DNA of 64,000 bases from NCBI RefSeq assembly GCF_000151665.1, contig NW_013171849.1:858480-922479 (forward strand), given 5' to 3'. Positions 46,501 through 57,224 of this stretch are shown here, piece by piece. The DNA comes from Blastocystis hominis (Eukaryota > Sar > Bigyra > Opalinata > Blastocystidae). How positions within the stretch are numbered: position 1 is the first letter of the stretch; each line of letters opens with the position of its first letter. The notes below the pieces were generated by a model. That model saw only the letters and a program-made list of their open reading frames with translations. It was not told the origin of the DNA and did not search any database. The position numbers and the translations under genes were made by a program.

Positions 46501-47847
46501 AAAGCGTACGAAGCGAAGCTGCGCGATCTGGATGCGATGATGAACCAAGTGGGCGGGAAGGCGATTCAGAGCAAGCGGAATGAAGTGAACGAGGTAACGA
46601 AGAAAGCGGCCAATTTACAGAAGGCGCTTTCGTCGGCGCGCGTGCAGATTCGATCATCGACGAAGCTGATTGGCCAGTTGAAAGAAGAGAACGAACGCAT
46701 CGAAAAAGACATTGCGGATGCGGAGCAGGCGATCCAAGCCGCGAAGGTGCAGTTTGAAAGGATCGAGGAGGAGGCGAAGAAGGTTTTGGTGGCATTTGAA
46801 GAGGCCAAAAAACTGATGGAGGCGAAGCAGAAGGAGCTGGAAAGCATCGAGAAAGAGCTGCAGAAAGCCAAGCGAAGCAATAGCGAGAAGGAGAAAGAAT
46901 TGGGTCAGTTTGAGGAGAAAAAGGCCCAATTCGAAAAACAATTAGGGGTCCTCAATGAGCAAACGGCGATTTGGACCTCGAAGATCGCCGCATTGCGCAA
47001 GAAAACATGGGAAAACACGAAAGAGCTCGACGAAGAGCCCGAAGCCAACGAAGCCAACGAAACGAACGATGCAGAGAAGGATGCAGAAAACGATGCGATG
47101 GATGTGGAGCCTTCTCGCAATATCGAGTCGGAAATGCTCCGAATCATCCCAAATGTGAGCGAGGATGAATTGCAGTCGGTCGATAAGGCGCGCGTGGAGA
47201 GGTCGATTCTGCGATTAGAATCGGAACGCGACCATCTCAAAAAAACGGTGAATTTGGGTGCAATCGCAGAGTTCCGGCAGAAGGATAAGGAATATCGCAA
47301 GCGAGAGAAGGAGTTGGATGCAATCACGAATGAGCGGGATCGCGTTCGAAAAGAATTCGACGATCTTCGAAAGAAGCGACTCACCGAATTCATGGACGGA
47401 TTCAACACGATCACGCTCAAACTGAAAGAGATGTACCAGATGATCACGCTTGGAGGCGACGCGGAGTTGGAGCTAGTGGATTCGCTGGATCCCTTCGCCG
47501 AAGGAATCGTTTTCAGCGTGCGGCCGCCGAAGAAGTCGTGGAAGAACATTAGCAATCTCAGCGGAGGGGAGAAGACGCTGTCGTCGCTCGCGCTGGTGTT
47601 CGCGTTGCATCACTACAAGCCGACGCCGCTGTATATTATGGACGAGATCGACGCTGCGCTCGATTTTAGGAATGTTAGCATCGTGGCGCACTACATCAAG
47701 GAGAGGACGAAGAATGCGCAGTTTATCGTGATTTCGCTGCGGAATAATATGTTTGAGATGGCGAACCGTCTCGTTGGGATCTACAAGACCGATAATTGTA
47801 CGGACTCCGTAGCGATCAATCCGCAAGAGCTCGGAAACCAAATGTGA
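43592..47847 (+). CDS. SMC4: Condensin subunit SMC4
   Basis: The N-terminus reads [18 protein letters not shown] and, after a 33-nt intron, [17 protein letters not shown] then [10 protein letters not shown] (Walker A). Next come [14 protein letters not shown] and VSELIHNS, the SMC4-specific spacing. Further introns of 32, 36, 31 and 29 nt lead through [17 protein letters not shown] and [13 protein letters not shown]. Long coiled coils flank a hinge ([31 protein letters not shown], near 45.6-45.8 kb). The C-terminal head has [16 protein letters not shown] (signature) and [16 protein letters not shown] (Walker B plus D-loop). SMC4 pairs with SMC2 in condensin to compact mitotic chromosomes. Introns in the coiled-coil half are C/T-rich and were only partly traced. 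Stop TGA; TGTTTGTT begins 11 nt later, so the 3' UTR may be only about 6 nt. Confidence 0.95.
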
Positions 47848-47857
47848 TTGATATGTG

Positions 47858-47865
47858 TGTTTGTT
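47858..47865 (+). terminator. TGTTTGTT polyadenylation element (SMC4)
   Basis: Starts 11 nt after the SMC4 stop and ends 20 nt before the stop of the convergent gene. Confidence 0.8.
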
Positions 47866-47884
47866 AGAAGAAACAAGGGCGGCA

Positions 47885-48323
47885 TTAGAACAAGATGTTC
47901 TGGTAAGGATAGGAGTTTAATTCAGCTGCAGTTTTAGTGCTGATCAGTTGCTTGCTCTCAACGTGGAAATCTCCACTGAGATCCTTGGACACGACCACAT
48001 TGTGGACCTACGATTTGCATTCGAAAAAAGAGCGTACATAAGCCGTTCTGGTGGTGTCCTTTCCGTAGAGGCTCAGACCATACAGATCCTTATCAACTGA
48101 ACTGTCATGCATGCATTTCAGAGAATGGTCAACGTGGTACGTTGCTTCCTGTTGCATTAGCTTTTTAAGGTACTGCTCGGCTTCCTAAACCGTGATTTGA
48201 GCTCAGCAAACAAACGTAAATCGCCTTCACAACATCTTTATCAGAGCAATCAATTTTGCTCCATTCTGCAGTAGCAGAAGCAAAAAGTGCAACAATTAGA
48301 AAAAGAATTCTCCAGGCTTTCAT
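47885..48323 (-). CDS. Small secreted protein, 125 aa
   Basis: Exons 48323-48216, 48184-48038 and 48007-47885 with introns of 31 nt (48185-48215) and 30 nt (48008-48037) are in phase. A clear signal peptide (MKAWRILFLIVALFASATA) precedes a short mature domain with two cysteines (KIDCSD, LKCMHD), helix EAEQYLKKLMQQEATYH and strands VHNVVVSKDLSGDFHVE. The helix followed by antiparallel strands suggests a cystatin-like fold, but the cystatin QxVxG inhibitor loop is not seen, so no activity is claimed. TTGTTTCTT follows the stop and may serve as its polyadenylation element. Confidence 0.7.
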
Positions 48324-48479
48324 GTCTTACAAATATGAAAAGGAAAAATTATTAGTATTATTGTTCCTCACCCATATGTGAAATGATGGAATTCCAAAAG
48401 TTTGGGCGATTTGCTTTTTTTCGGGGTGAACTATATGGACTTTCTGCTTCTTTCGTTCCTTCATTTATTTTAATCTTAA
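48324..48479. promoter_or_regulatory. 156-bp divergent promoter
   Basis: Separates the starts of the secreted protein (-) and the BEACH protein (+); AT-rich in an otherwise GC-rich area. Confidence 0.5.
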
Positions 48480-51400
48480 ATGGAAGAACAGGTTCCTAAA
48501 GTCAATTCTCCAGTAAGGAGCTTCTGTTCGGTGTTTAGCAAGTAGTGTGAAAATTCTGATTTGGAATCAATTATTGCATCATTCGAGGAGGGGAGTATCG
48601 AATTATGAATTAAAATGACTGTGCAGAGCTTGAGATTGACTGTTTTGTGTCTCAGATGCGTGAATGCAGCTCAGTATTGGACGATCCGATGAAAGAAAAG
48701 TTTCGAAACGCTCTACTGAAGCGTGTAACGAGCAAGGCGGAAATAACGGCTTTTCTAGATACATTGAAAACAATAGATAATGTGGATGGTAGAGATTGGT
48801 ATACTGCGTCTGAAGTAGATATTTATTTGGAATTAATGTCTGTGTACAATGCTGTGTTACGAGCGCAGTTGCAATCGTTCCCCTGTTTTCCGGTGGTCAA
48901 TGGAGGCATTTTCCTATCTGCCGTGACCCACCAAAGACAATCGGAGTCCAACTCGCTGTACCTCGCGCAATTGGAATTCCCCGACAAAACCCCGTACGTA
49001 CATTTAAAAATCGCGTGATCGGCAGCGTGAACATCCAGTTCTGGCTGGTGATCCGCGGCTGGGATGAATCCACGGTCACCGAGTCCTCGGAGTACAGCGT
49101 GGCGCTTTTCTCCTGCCAGAACGCCAAGTTCAAGATGGAGGTCTTCCTGGTGTTCCCGTCGCTGTCCTCCAAGCAGACCTTCCTCTCCGTCTCCATCTCC
49201 ACCAAATCGCGGTCCTTCCGCCACTTCCTCCCCATCATTTTCCCCTATTCCCGCGACCTCCTCGCCTCCAAGCTCGGCAAAGCCTACCTCTTCACGCTCT
49301 CCTTCGAGCCCTCCCTCCTTTCTCTCTTCATCGACTCCTCGCTCTGCTGCCAGGACGCCGTCGAGTTTTCCTTCGCCGCTTCGCCCACGCACTGCGCGCT
49401 CGGCGCCGCTTCCTTTGCCGCCCACGACGCCACTACCTCCTCCCCCGCGGGAATGATCGACTTCTTCGAGCACCGCGCAGGCGTGCTCGTCGCGGGGTGC
49501 CTCATTACCGCGGGGAAGATCGACGAGCGCGAGCTGGCCGAGTGGACCGTCGACGGCCCGCTGCGCTGGCTGCAGCGCCTCCCCGCGGGGATGCGTCGCA
49601 TGCTGGGGGTGGACTGCGCGCGCGCCTGGGTGCTCACAAGAGGGTTTTTTTGACATTTAGCCGGACGGGCGTTTCAAAATGGAACTCGGCGCCATGGAAT
49701 CGCGGTTCTTGGCCGTCGGGCCCGTCCCGCGGTTCCAGTTCCCCTCGCAGGCGGCGGTGGTGTACCCGCGGGAATGGCGGGCTGACGGGTAGGCTGGCGG
49801 CGCGCGCGCAGCGGCGGTTTCTGCACGACCTGGCCTTGCTGGCGTCCCGCGGGGACGCGCCCGGTCTGACGGCGCGCTTTCTGCAGCGGTTTTTCGAGGC
49901 GCTGGACCTCCTGCTGGGGCTGGATCCCGCGGTTATCCGGAGCTTCGAGGGGGACGCGCTGTTCCTCCGGCTGGCCGCGAACTTCCTGTCGCTCCCCGCG
50001 GAAGAGCTCACCGGCGCGTTCATCGCCGCGCTGGTCTCGCTGGTGGGCGTTTCTCGGGCGTTTCACGCAGAGCTACCGGCTGGTGCTGGTGGACGGGACG
50101 GGTCAAATCTTCGCGGACTTCGCGCGGCGGGTGTTGTTCCTCCCCGCGTTTTGGGAGAAGCTCCCCGCGGAACGCGCCTCGGCGCTGCACGCGTCGTTCC
50201 TGCGGCTGCTGCTCACCTCCGCCGAGTCCGCGCAGTACCTCGCCTGCCTCACCGCGGGGCCCTGGGGGCAGTCGCAGCGGCTGGCGGCGAACCGCGGGGA
50301 GATCCGGTCGGTGCTGAGCGCGTGCGCGCAGCGCGAGCCGGTGTGGGAGTTTCGGGAGAGCGTGTACACGGCGGTGAGCGAGAGCGTGCTGCAGAGCGGG
50401 GCGCTGCGGTTCGCGGAGTGGGGGCGGGGTGCGGATTTGATGCATAGGGAGATGCTGGGGTTCCTGGAGGCCGGGTGGGAGGGCAGCTTCGCGCGCGATG
50501 GCGCGGAGCATCGCGCGGGCGCGCTGGGACTGGTGGTGCTGGACCGCCTCGGCGAGGGCGCGGCCGACTCGGTGGGGAAACGGAGAAGCCCTGACGGGTA
50601 GAAGCGGCAGGGACTGCGGCTGCTGCGGTGGGTCGCGGGGCTGGTGCAGGCGGTGCGGAGCGGGAAGAAGCGGAGCGACGCGGTGGGGTCGGACCTGGTG
50701 TACAACGCGATGTACCGCGTGCTCGAGCGGTTCGACGACGCCAACTACGGCGATCCCGCGCAGCGCGCCGCCCTCGAGGCCCTCCCGCGCTCGCGAAGCC
50801 GCGGCTCCTTCCAGGCCCCCGCGGGACCGACGGGACCGATAGGATCCGCGGGACCGATGGGACCGATGGGATCGATTGGGTCCATGGGATCGATGGGACC
50901 CATCGGACTGATCGGGCCCGTGCAGCGACGTGGGGCCAACGGAGCCAATGGAAGCAATGTGCCGCTGGCGCTGCGGTCGAGCGGGATCTACGCGAGCTTC
51001 GACGGGAACCTGCTGGCGACGCCGACGCAGAAGGAGGACGAGGTGTTCAAGGAGTCCGCGCTGGACGAGTACGCGGCGCTGGCGGGGCTCTTCGAGCGCT
51101 GGCTGAAGGGGAAGTACTACGAGGAGCCCGACGCGGACGGGAATCTGCTCACCGGGTCCGTCCTCTACACGCACCCGAAGCTCCTGCCCCTGCTGATCCA
51201 CACCTTCCGCTACGTGTGCGTTGCTGCGGCCCGGAATGACGCGCAGAGCCACCTCCGATCGACTGCTGGAGTTCCTGCTGGAGCTGAAGATCTTCGTCGC
51301 CGAGGATCTGGGCAACGCCCCCGAGGAAAACGCGGGCATGCGCGGACACAGCCTCGTCGGCATGCAGGCGCTTCTCAAAGAGCTCGTGCTCCTCCTCGAC

Positions 51401-54400
51401 CGCTTCGCCGACGACGAAAGTGGTTCCCCGTTTCCCCGATGACGCGTAGTGCTGGTGCCCATGGTGCAGGAAGTGATCAGCCTGCTGCTGCTGGCCGATC
51501 TGCGCTACAAGTCCTTCCTCAGCAGCCTTCTCTACTGCGCGGCGTTCGCGTTCTTCCACCTCGCTCCCGAGACCTGCACGCGCTTCCTCAGCGCGCTCGT
51601 GACCTCCATCATCGCTCGCTTCGTGGCGCTCGACCAGCCGCCCAACGACGTCACGCTCATCAACCTCTCCGCGCTCGTCGCCTTCGTCAACGAGACGCTC
51701 AACCAGGAGGCCGAGACCTCGCAGATCCTCCGCCAGTTCGTCGCGGAGCGCGTTCGCCAGCACGCCGACGGCGCCGAGCTCGCGATCTCCGCGGAAAGCC
51801 AGTTCAATCAGCAGCTGAAACGGCTCTCGCAGCTGTCGTTTAAGCAGCTTCGCCAAGTGACCGGGGAGATCCCCGCGGGAACGGAGGCGATGCTGTCGTA
51901 CCCGAAGATGCTGCTGGCGAAGTCGCTGCAGGGCGTGGATGTGGTGGACACGATGGTTCCCTTGGTGGAACTGCTGACGAAGCTCCCGCTGATCGTGGTG
52001 CAGAACAGCCACATCTATGAGCTGCTGTGCGTGGTGCTGTCTCGACAGCTGTACTGCGAGTGCTTTGGCTGCGAAAACGTGAGCGAGACGGATCTGAACC
52101 GGCGCATCACGCGCCTCACGACGCTGCAGCGCACGATGGACCACTTGATCACGGCGTGCCACGAGGACGGGGCGCACACGCAGCTGCTGGTCTCCGTGTA
52201 TTGGGTGGTTCTGCACGACTGCTACTGCGCGGTCAACGGGCAGACCGACAACGGCGAGATCATTCTGCACCTGCTGCAGAGCGAGTGTCTGCAGCTGGCC
52301 GACCAGCTGGCCTTCGCTTCGCCCAACCGCAACGCCATCGTGCCCTCCTTTGTCGTTTCTCATCGTAGGAGCAGGAAGCGATCTTCCAGAGCGTCGGCAA
52401 GCTCTCCAACATCGATGCCTCGGTGATCCAGATCGCTCGCGCCTTCGGCGAGGCCGCGCTGAGTCTCCGGCCCCTCACCGACTTCGTGCTGTCCCAGCTG
52501 CACAGCCAGACCTTCGCCCTCCTCTCCAACCGCGAGTCCATCGTCAAGCAGGTCACCGGCAAGCCCTACGCCCAGGCCATCGCCACTGCGCGGCTCGACT
52601 GCGAGCAGCGCGTCGCCGCGGCGCGCATGCAGCGGAAATCGGAGACCGGCGCCGCGCTGCAGGTGGACCAATCGCGTCTGCAGGAGTGGCTGAGCGAGCG
52701 CGCCGCGTTCCAGGAGGACGAGCTGAGCTCCAAGCTCTTCTATCTGCGTCGCTGCAGCTATTTCGTGATGGATCCCCACATGGACGAGACCGGCGTGCGC
52801 CGCAAGCAGCGCAGAATCCCTCCACCGGCGCGCGCTTATGAGTGTGCGAGGGACTGGCGGGAGCGGAGCGAGGAGTCGGCAGCAGCAGCAGCAGCAGCGA
52901 AGGGTCCTGCGCGCGGAGCGGCGTTCGGGGAGTGGGAGTGCCTGCAAGTGTCGGTGTTCGACATCCAGTGGGGCGTGGTGGCGTTCCACGACGACGTTCT
53001 GCAGTTCACCGTCACGGCGAAGCCCGCGAGCATCGACGAGGTGCCGGTGATCCCGGAGATGGAGCCGCTCTGCCCCATGCGCGGCGTGCAGCGCTACGCG
53101 TTGCGCGCCATGGAGGCGCTGTACAAGCGAACCTATCGCTGCCAGCAGTCCGCGCTGGAGTTCTTCTATCGCGACGGAGGGTTCCGGAACAGCGTGTTTC
53201 TCTATTTCCCCGAAGAGGTGGGGAGAAAAGAAGAAAGAGACTGAGGCCTAGGCGAGTCGGAACGAGGTGTACTCGAAGCTGGCGAAGGGAATGACGCGAC
53301 CGCAGTGCCGCGTGCAGCAGCTCAACGAAACGGCGTTCGAAATGATGCAGCGCGAGGGACTGGCGGCGAAGTGGGCGGCGGGAGACATGAGCAACTTCGC
53401 GTATCTGATGGAGCTGAACGCGATCGCGGGGCGCAGCATGCAGGACATCACGCAGTACCCCGTTTTCCCGTGGGTCTTCAACAACTACGCGACGATGGAC
53501 TTCGACGTGGCGTAGCTGGCGTTGCGGTGGACTGAGGAGCAGGTCGGTGAAGCACACGCGCGACCTGAGTCTGCCGATGGGCGCGCAGAACGCGCAGCGG
53601 CTGAACCTGTACATCGACCGGTTCGAGAGCTGCCTGGAGAGCAACGACCACAGCAAGGAGCTGTACAACGAGCTGATGGAGGACCCGGAGCAGACGGACA
53701 AGGCGAACGAGGTGCTGGAGAGCATCATTCCGCCGTACTACTACGGCTCGCACTACAGCACGCCGCTGGGCTGCGTGCTGTACTACCTGCTGCGCGAGGA
53801 GCCGTACACGTCGCTGAACGTGCGGCTGCAGGACGGGCACTTCGACGTCCCGGACCGGCTGTTCCACTCGGTGTTCGTCACGGGACGGTCGTGCTACGAG
53901 AACCTCCCCGAGGTGAAGGAGCTCACGCCCGAGTGGTTCTTCTCCACCGACTTCCTGGTCAACCACAATCGCCACCACTTCGGAGCCCTGCAGGGCGGCG
54001 CGGAGGTCGACGACGTCGCGCTGCCCACGTCGCTCCTGGGCCCCGTCACGCCGCAGGCGTTTCTCTCGCGGCACATGCAGGCGTTCGAAGGGCCGGTGGT
54101 GTCGACGCTGCTGTCGCAGTGGATCGATCTGATCTTCGGGTTCAAGCAGCAGGGCGAGCAGGCCGTGAACAGCTACAATCTCTTCTACTATCTCACCTAC
54201 CCCGACCAGGTCGATCTCTCCTCCGCCCCCGACTTGGAGACGCGCAACCGCCTCATCACGCAGGCCGCGCACTTCGGGCAGTGCCCCGCCCTCGCCTTCA
54301 CCGCGCCGCACCCGCAGCGGCAGCTTCGTCTGCGCGCGGCGCGCGATCTCCGCTCGGTCCTGCTGGAGACCAACCGGATGAGCATCTATCTGAAGCACTC

Positions 54401-56259
54401 CATGGAGGGAATGGGCGATCGCTGCCGAATCTGCCGCGTCAGCGACGTGGACCCGGGCGCTCTGTCGATCCTGCCCTCCTCGGTGCAGCGCATCCTCGGC
54501 AATTCCGAGTGCGTCGACAACGCGGACCGGTTCTTCGACCCGAGCAGTCCGGACTGCGCGCGGTCGGTGGAGGGCGCGGCGTCGCTGCCGCTGATCCTCT
54601 GTCCGGAGCCCTGCCTCACGTGGCCCGCGGACTGCCACTACCCCTGGATCGTCGAGATCGACTGCAACGAGTTCTGCGTGGTCACTAGTTTCAAGGTGGT
54701 GCTCGCCGACCGCTACGACGGCGCGCCGCCCTCCGCCGCCTGCTACGGCGTGGAGTTTCTCGCCGAGGACGGTCGCTGGACCGCGGTATCGAAGCGTAGG
54801 CGTGGCCTTCGAGCGTCACCGCGTAGCGGAGGAGGTTTCGCAGCGCGCCGAGGGCGGGATCGTGACGACGGTGGTGTTTCCGCGCACCACGGCGCGGTTC
54901 TTCCGCCTGTCCATCTTCGACATCCCCTTCTCGCCCTTCCCGCTGCGCGACCGCGTCGTCGTGCAGGCCGACTACACCTGCGGCCGCGAGGAGCTCGACG
55001 CTCCCTTCATCCCGCGCACGCAGCGCATTCCGCTCCCCGGACCCCACATCACCCACATCGACGTCTTCGGCATGCCGCTCTTCCCCCTCGTACCGCCCTT
55101 CCCCGCGGAACTCGCGCGCTCCGAAACTCCCGTACGCGCTCTCAGCGTCTGGTCCGCTTGGCGGGGCGAAGTCACGTGCAGGGACGGGCTGGCCGCGGTT
55201 CTCGTCAGCGCTGCCGCGCCGAATCCTTCCATGGAACTCCGCATCTTCAGCAGAACCGCGGAACCGCCGCGCGTCGTCTCGCTCGACGTCCTCGCGCAGA
55301 ACCACTTCCCCGTTCTCGCCATGCACCCCGCGGTACGCTCCCCCGCGGTTCTTCTCCCTAGCGCCCGCTCCTGGTGGCCGACGACGCTTCGCAGGGCGGT
55401 TTCGTCCTCGTGACCATCGATGAAACGCCCGTCCCGCGGTTCCGGCGTGTCCCCTGCTTCGCGCAGAGCGCGGTGCGCGCGGTGGCGGTGGACGGGTCGC
55501 TGCTTGCCGCGCTTTCTTCGTTTGATTGGGGGAGAGTTTCCACGTAGCGACGGCGAATTGGTCGTCTGGGCTCTCGACGAAACGCCCCGGCAATTGTGTT
55601 CCGTCTGTGTTCCGCCGGGCGTTTCGGTGGGCGCGCTGGCGCTGTGCGCGGCGCTGGACTGCGTGGTGGCGTTCCCCGCGGGGCAGGAGGGCGGGGAGCT
55701 GCTGATCTACACGACCCACCTGGAGCTCCGCGGGGAAGCGTCGGTGGAGCGCGCGCTGCGCGTGGTGCGCGTGGAGGCGACGAACTTCGGCGTGGTGGCG
55801 GTGTGCGCGAAGGAAGACGCGTGCGTGCTGAAGAAATTCGACTTCTGCGGCGTGCCGACGGGCGTCCTGCGTGTGGAGGAAGTGGTGTAGGAGGCAGGGA
55901 GGCGTGACGACGAAGAAACTGCTGCGTGTTGTCGCGGGGAAGAGAGGTGATGCTGCTGGGAAGCGATAGCGAAGTGGTGGCGGTGGACATGCTGATGATG
56001 ATCGTGCTGACGGTGATTCCGGACGATTTGGACTTCCGATGGATCGCGATGGACGGGACAGGTAGGATTGAGGAGGGCGTGGGAGAGTAGACACTGGGTT
56101 TTTTGCTGTGACGGACGAGATGAAGATTATGTATCATTATTTGAATAACCAGATACCGGACGAACCCGTAGGAGAGAGAGAGGAGAGAGGGTTGATGGGT
56201 AGAAAATGGTGAAGAAGGTGCAAAAGAAAAGTTTACTACAGTCCATGTTTGGATATTAG
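48480..56259 (+). CDS. Neurobeachin-class BEACH-domain protein
   Basis: Start ATG 48480; the first introns (33, 32 and 32 nt) lead into a helical N-terminus and a region near 49.0-49.6 kb (FWLVIRGWDE, KMEVFLVFPSLSS). A long armadillo-like stretch follows, interrupted by a collagen-like Gly-X-X insert near 50.82-50.93 kb. A PH-BEACH-like domain lies at about 52.7-53.2 kb (CSYFVMDPHMDETG ... VSVFDIQWGVVAF). BEACH spans about 53.25-54.2 kb: MSNFAYLMELNAIAGRSM, TQYPVFPWVFNNY, PPYYYGSHYSTPLGCV, FDVPDRLFHSVF, LPEVKELTPEWFFS. WD40-like repeats end the protein (SDGELVVWALDET, SDSEVVAVDML). The 3' end was traced through introns of 29, 29 and 35 nt to TAG 56257-56259, with TGTTTGTT 9 nt on. BEACH proteins scaffold membrane traffic and lysosome biogenesis. 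Several dozen introns; the middle is not fully traced. Confidence 0.9.
50820..50930 (+). repeat. Collagen-like Gly-X-X insert in the BEACH protein
   Basis: GGACCGATG-type 9-nt units encode PTGPIGSAGPMGPMGSIG and continue in the same style to GLIGPV. Confidence 0.9.
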
Positions 56260-56267
56260 CGTGTGGA

Positions 56268-56275
56268 TGTTTGTT
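56268..56275 (+). terminator. TGTTTGTT polyadenylation element (BEACH gene)
   Basis: Begins 9 nt after the predicted stop at 56259. Confidence 0.75.
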
Positions 56276-56454
56276 TGAATCGAGACGAGAAAGTTCGAAT
56301 AGTAGAGAAAGGAATCAATGGAAAGCAAACAAATACATCAACATTATAATGAAAAATTGTAAAATAAAAAAGAAAAAGAAGAAGAACGAAAGTGAGAAGA
56401 AAAATAGGCACATTTTTTGGCATTCTATTTGTTTTCAAAAAAGTGGTTGTCAAG

Positions 56455-57123
56455 ATGTCGATGGATGTAAACACATCTCCGACCAATTTTTCGAGGAACA
56501 ACCTCGTGGCAGGAGACTTGGCTCTCCTGACTACCTCGATTTGGTCGGAAGCTATTTCCGGGAGAAAGGTAGATAATAAGGAGTTGGCTCGGAGTCACGA
56601 GCAAATGAAAAAGGAGTATATCAAGGCAATCAAGAGCACGAGAACGAAGGAAGAGCTCGAAGTATTCTTTTTTGTGGTGTGCTTATTTGTAGGGTAAACG
56701 GAATCGCATCGTGTGTAGTCGCTGTGGTAAAGGTGGCCATATGGCGTTTCAGTGTTTTAACTTTTTGAATAAAACTGAAGAGACCAATACCGATCTTAAC
56801 ACTTTAATATCCTCTGATAGCGACTCAGAAGAAGAAGAAGAAGAGCAGCATGCCCGTTCACGAAGTCGGTCGCGAAGTCGACAGCCTCGTTCTCAATCAG
56901 AGCGTTCTGAGCGTTCTGAGCGTTCTGAGCGTTCTGAGCGTTCTGAGCGTTCCGAACGATCCGAGCGATCCGAGCGTTCTCAACATTCTCAGTAGGTTTC
57001 GTTTCTTTCATTGAATCTAGTCGCCATCACCACCACCGTCACCACCATCACCGAAGTCCTTCAAACTCGTCCAAAGACTCCCGTCATCATGGACGCCACC
57101 ATCAGGGCAATGAAAACAAATAA
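56455..57123 (+). CDS. CCHC zinc-knuckle SR-like protein (SREK1IP1/p18SRP type), 202 aa
   Basis: Exons 56455-56661, 56693-56991 and 57021-57123 with introns of 31 and 29 nt match in phase. A helical N-terminus (RSHEQMKKEYIKAIKST) precedes a CCHC knuckle, VCSRCGKGGHMAFQCFNFL, close to the SREK1IP1 pattern CxxCGxxGHxxxxCxNFL. An acidic SSDSDSEEEEEE stretch follows, then an RS block (SRSRSRSR, SERSERSER repeats) and a His-rich end (HRHHHHRHHHH). Such proteins bind RNA and splicing regulators in nuclear speckles. The SER run is a perfect GTTCTGAGC nine-nt repeat at 56905-56950. TGTTTGTT (57153-57160) lies 29 nt after the stop. Confidence 0.82.
56903..56985 (+). repeat. Nine-nt GTTCTGAGC repeat coding Ser-Glu-Arg
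   Basis: At least five near-perfect units followed by variants; gives the (SER)n RS-like block. Confidence 0.9.
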
Positions 57124-57152
57124 TCGATTTAGTGTAATTTTAACTCTTCTTC

Positions 57153-57160
57153 TGTTTGTT
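57153..57160 (+). terminator. TGTTTGTT polyadenylation element (CCHC gene)
   Basis: Octamer 29 nt after the TAA stop. Confidence 0.75.
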
Positions 57161-57224
57161 TTAATGTTATGGGATCCCACAAACTGAATCCGCTGACTTT
57201 TCAGTTCGATTCATAATATATGTA

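Noticed and set aside
37900-55900. Many long antisense open frames in the GC-rich half of the window
   Set aside because: They are Arg/Ala/His/Pro-rich shadows of GBF1, SMC4 and BEACH exons; no domain, and they cross the real introns without regard to splice sites.
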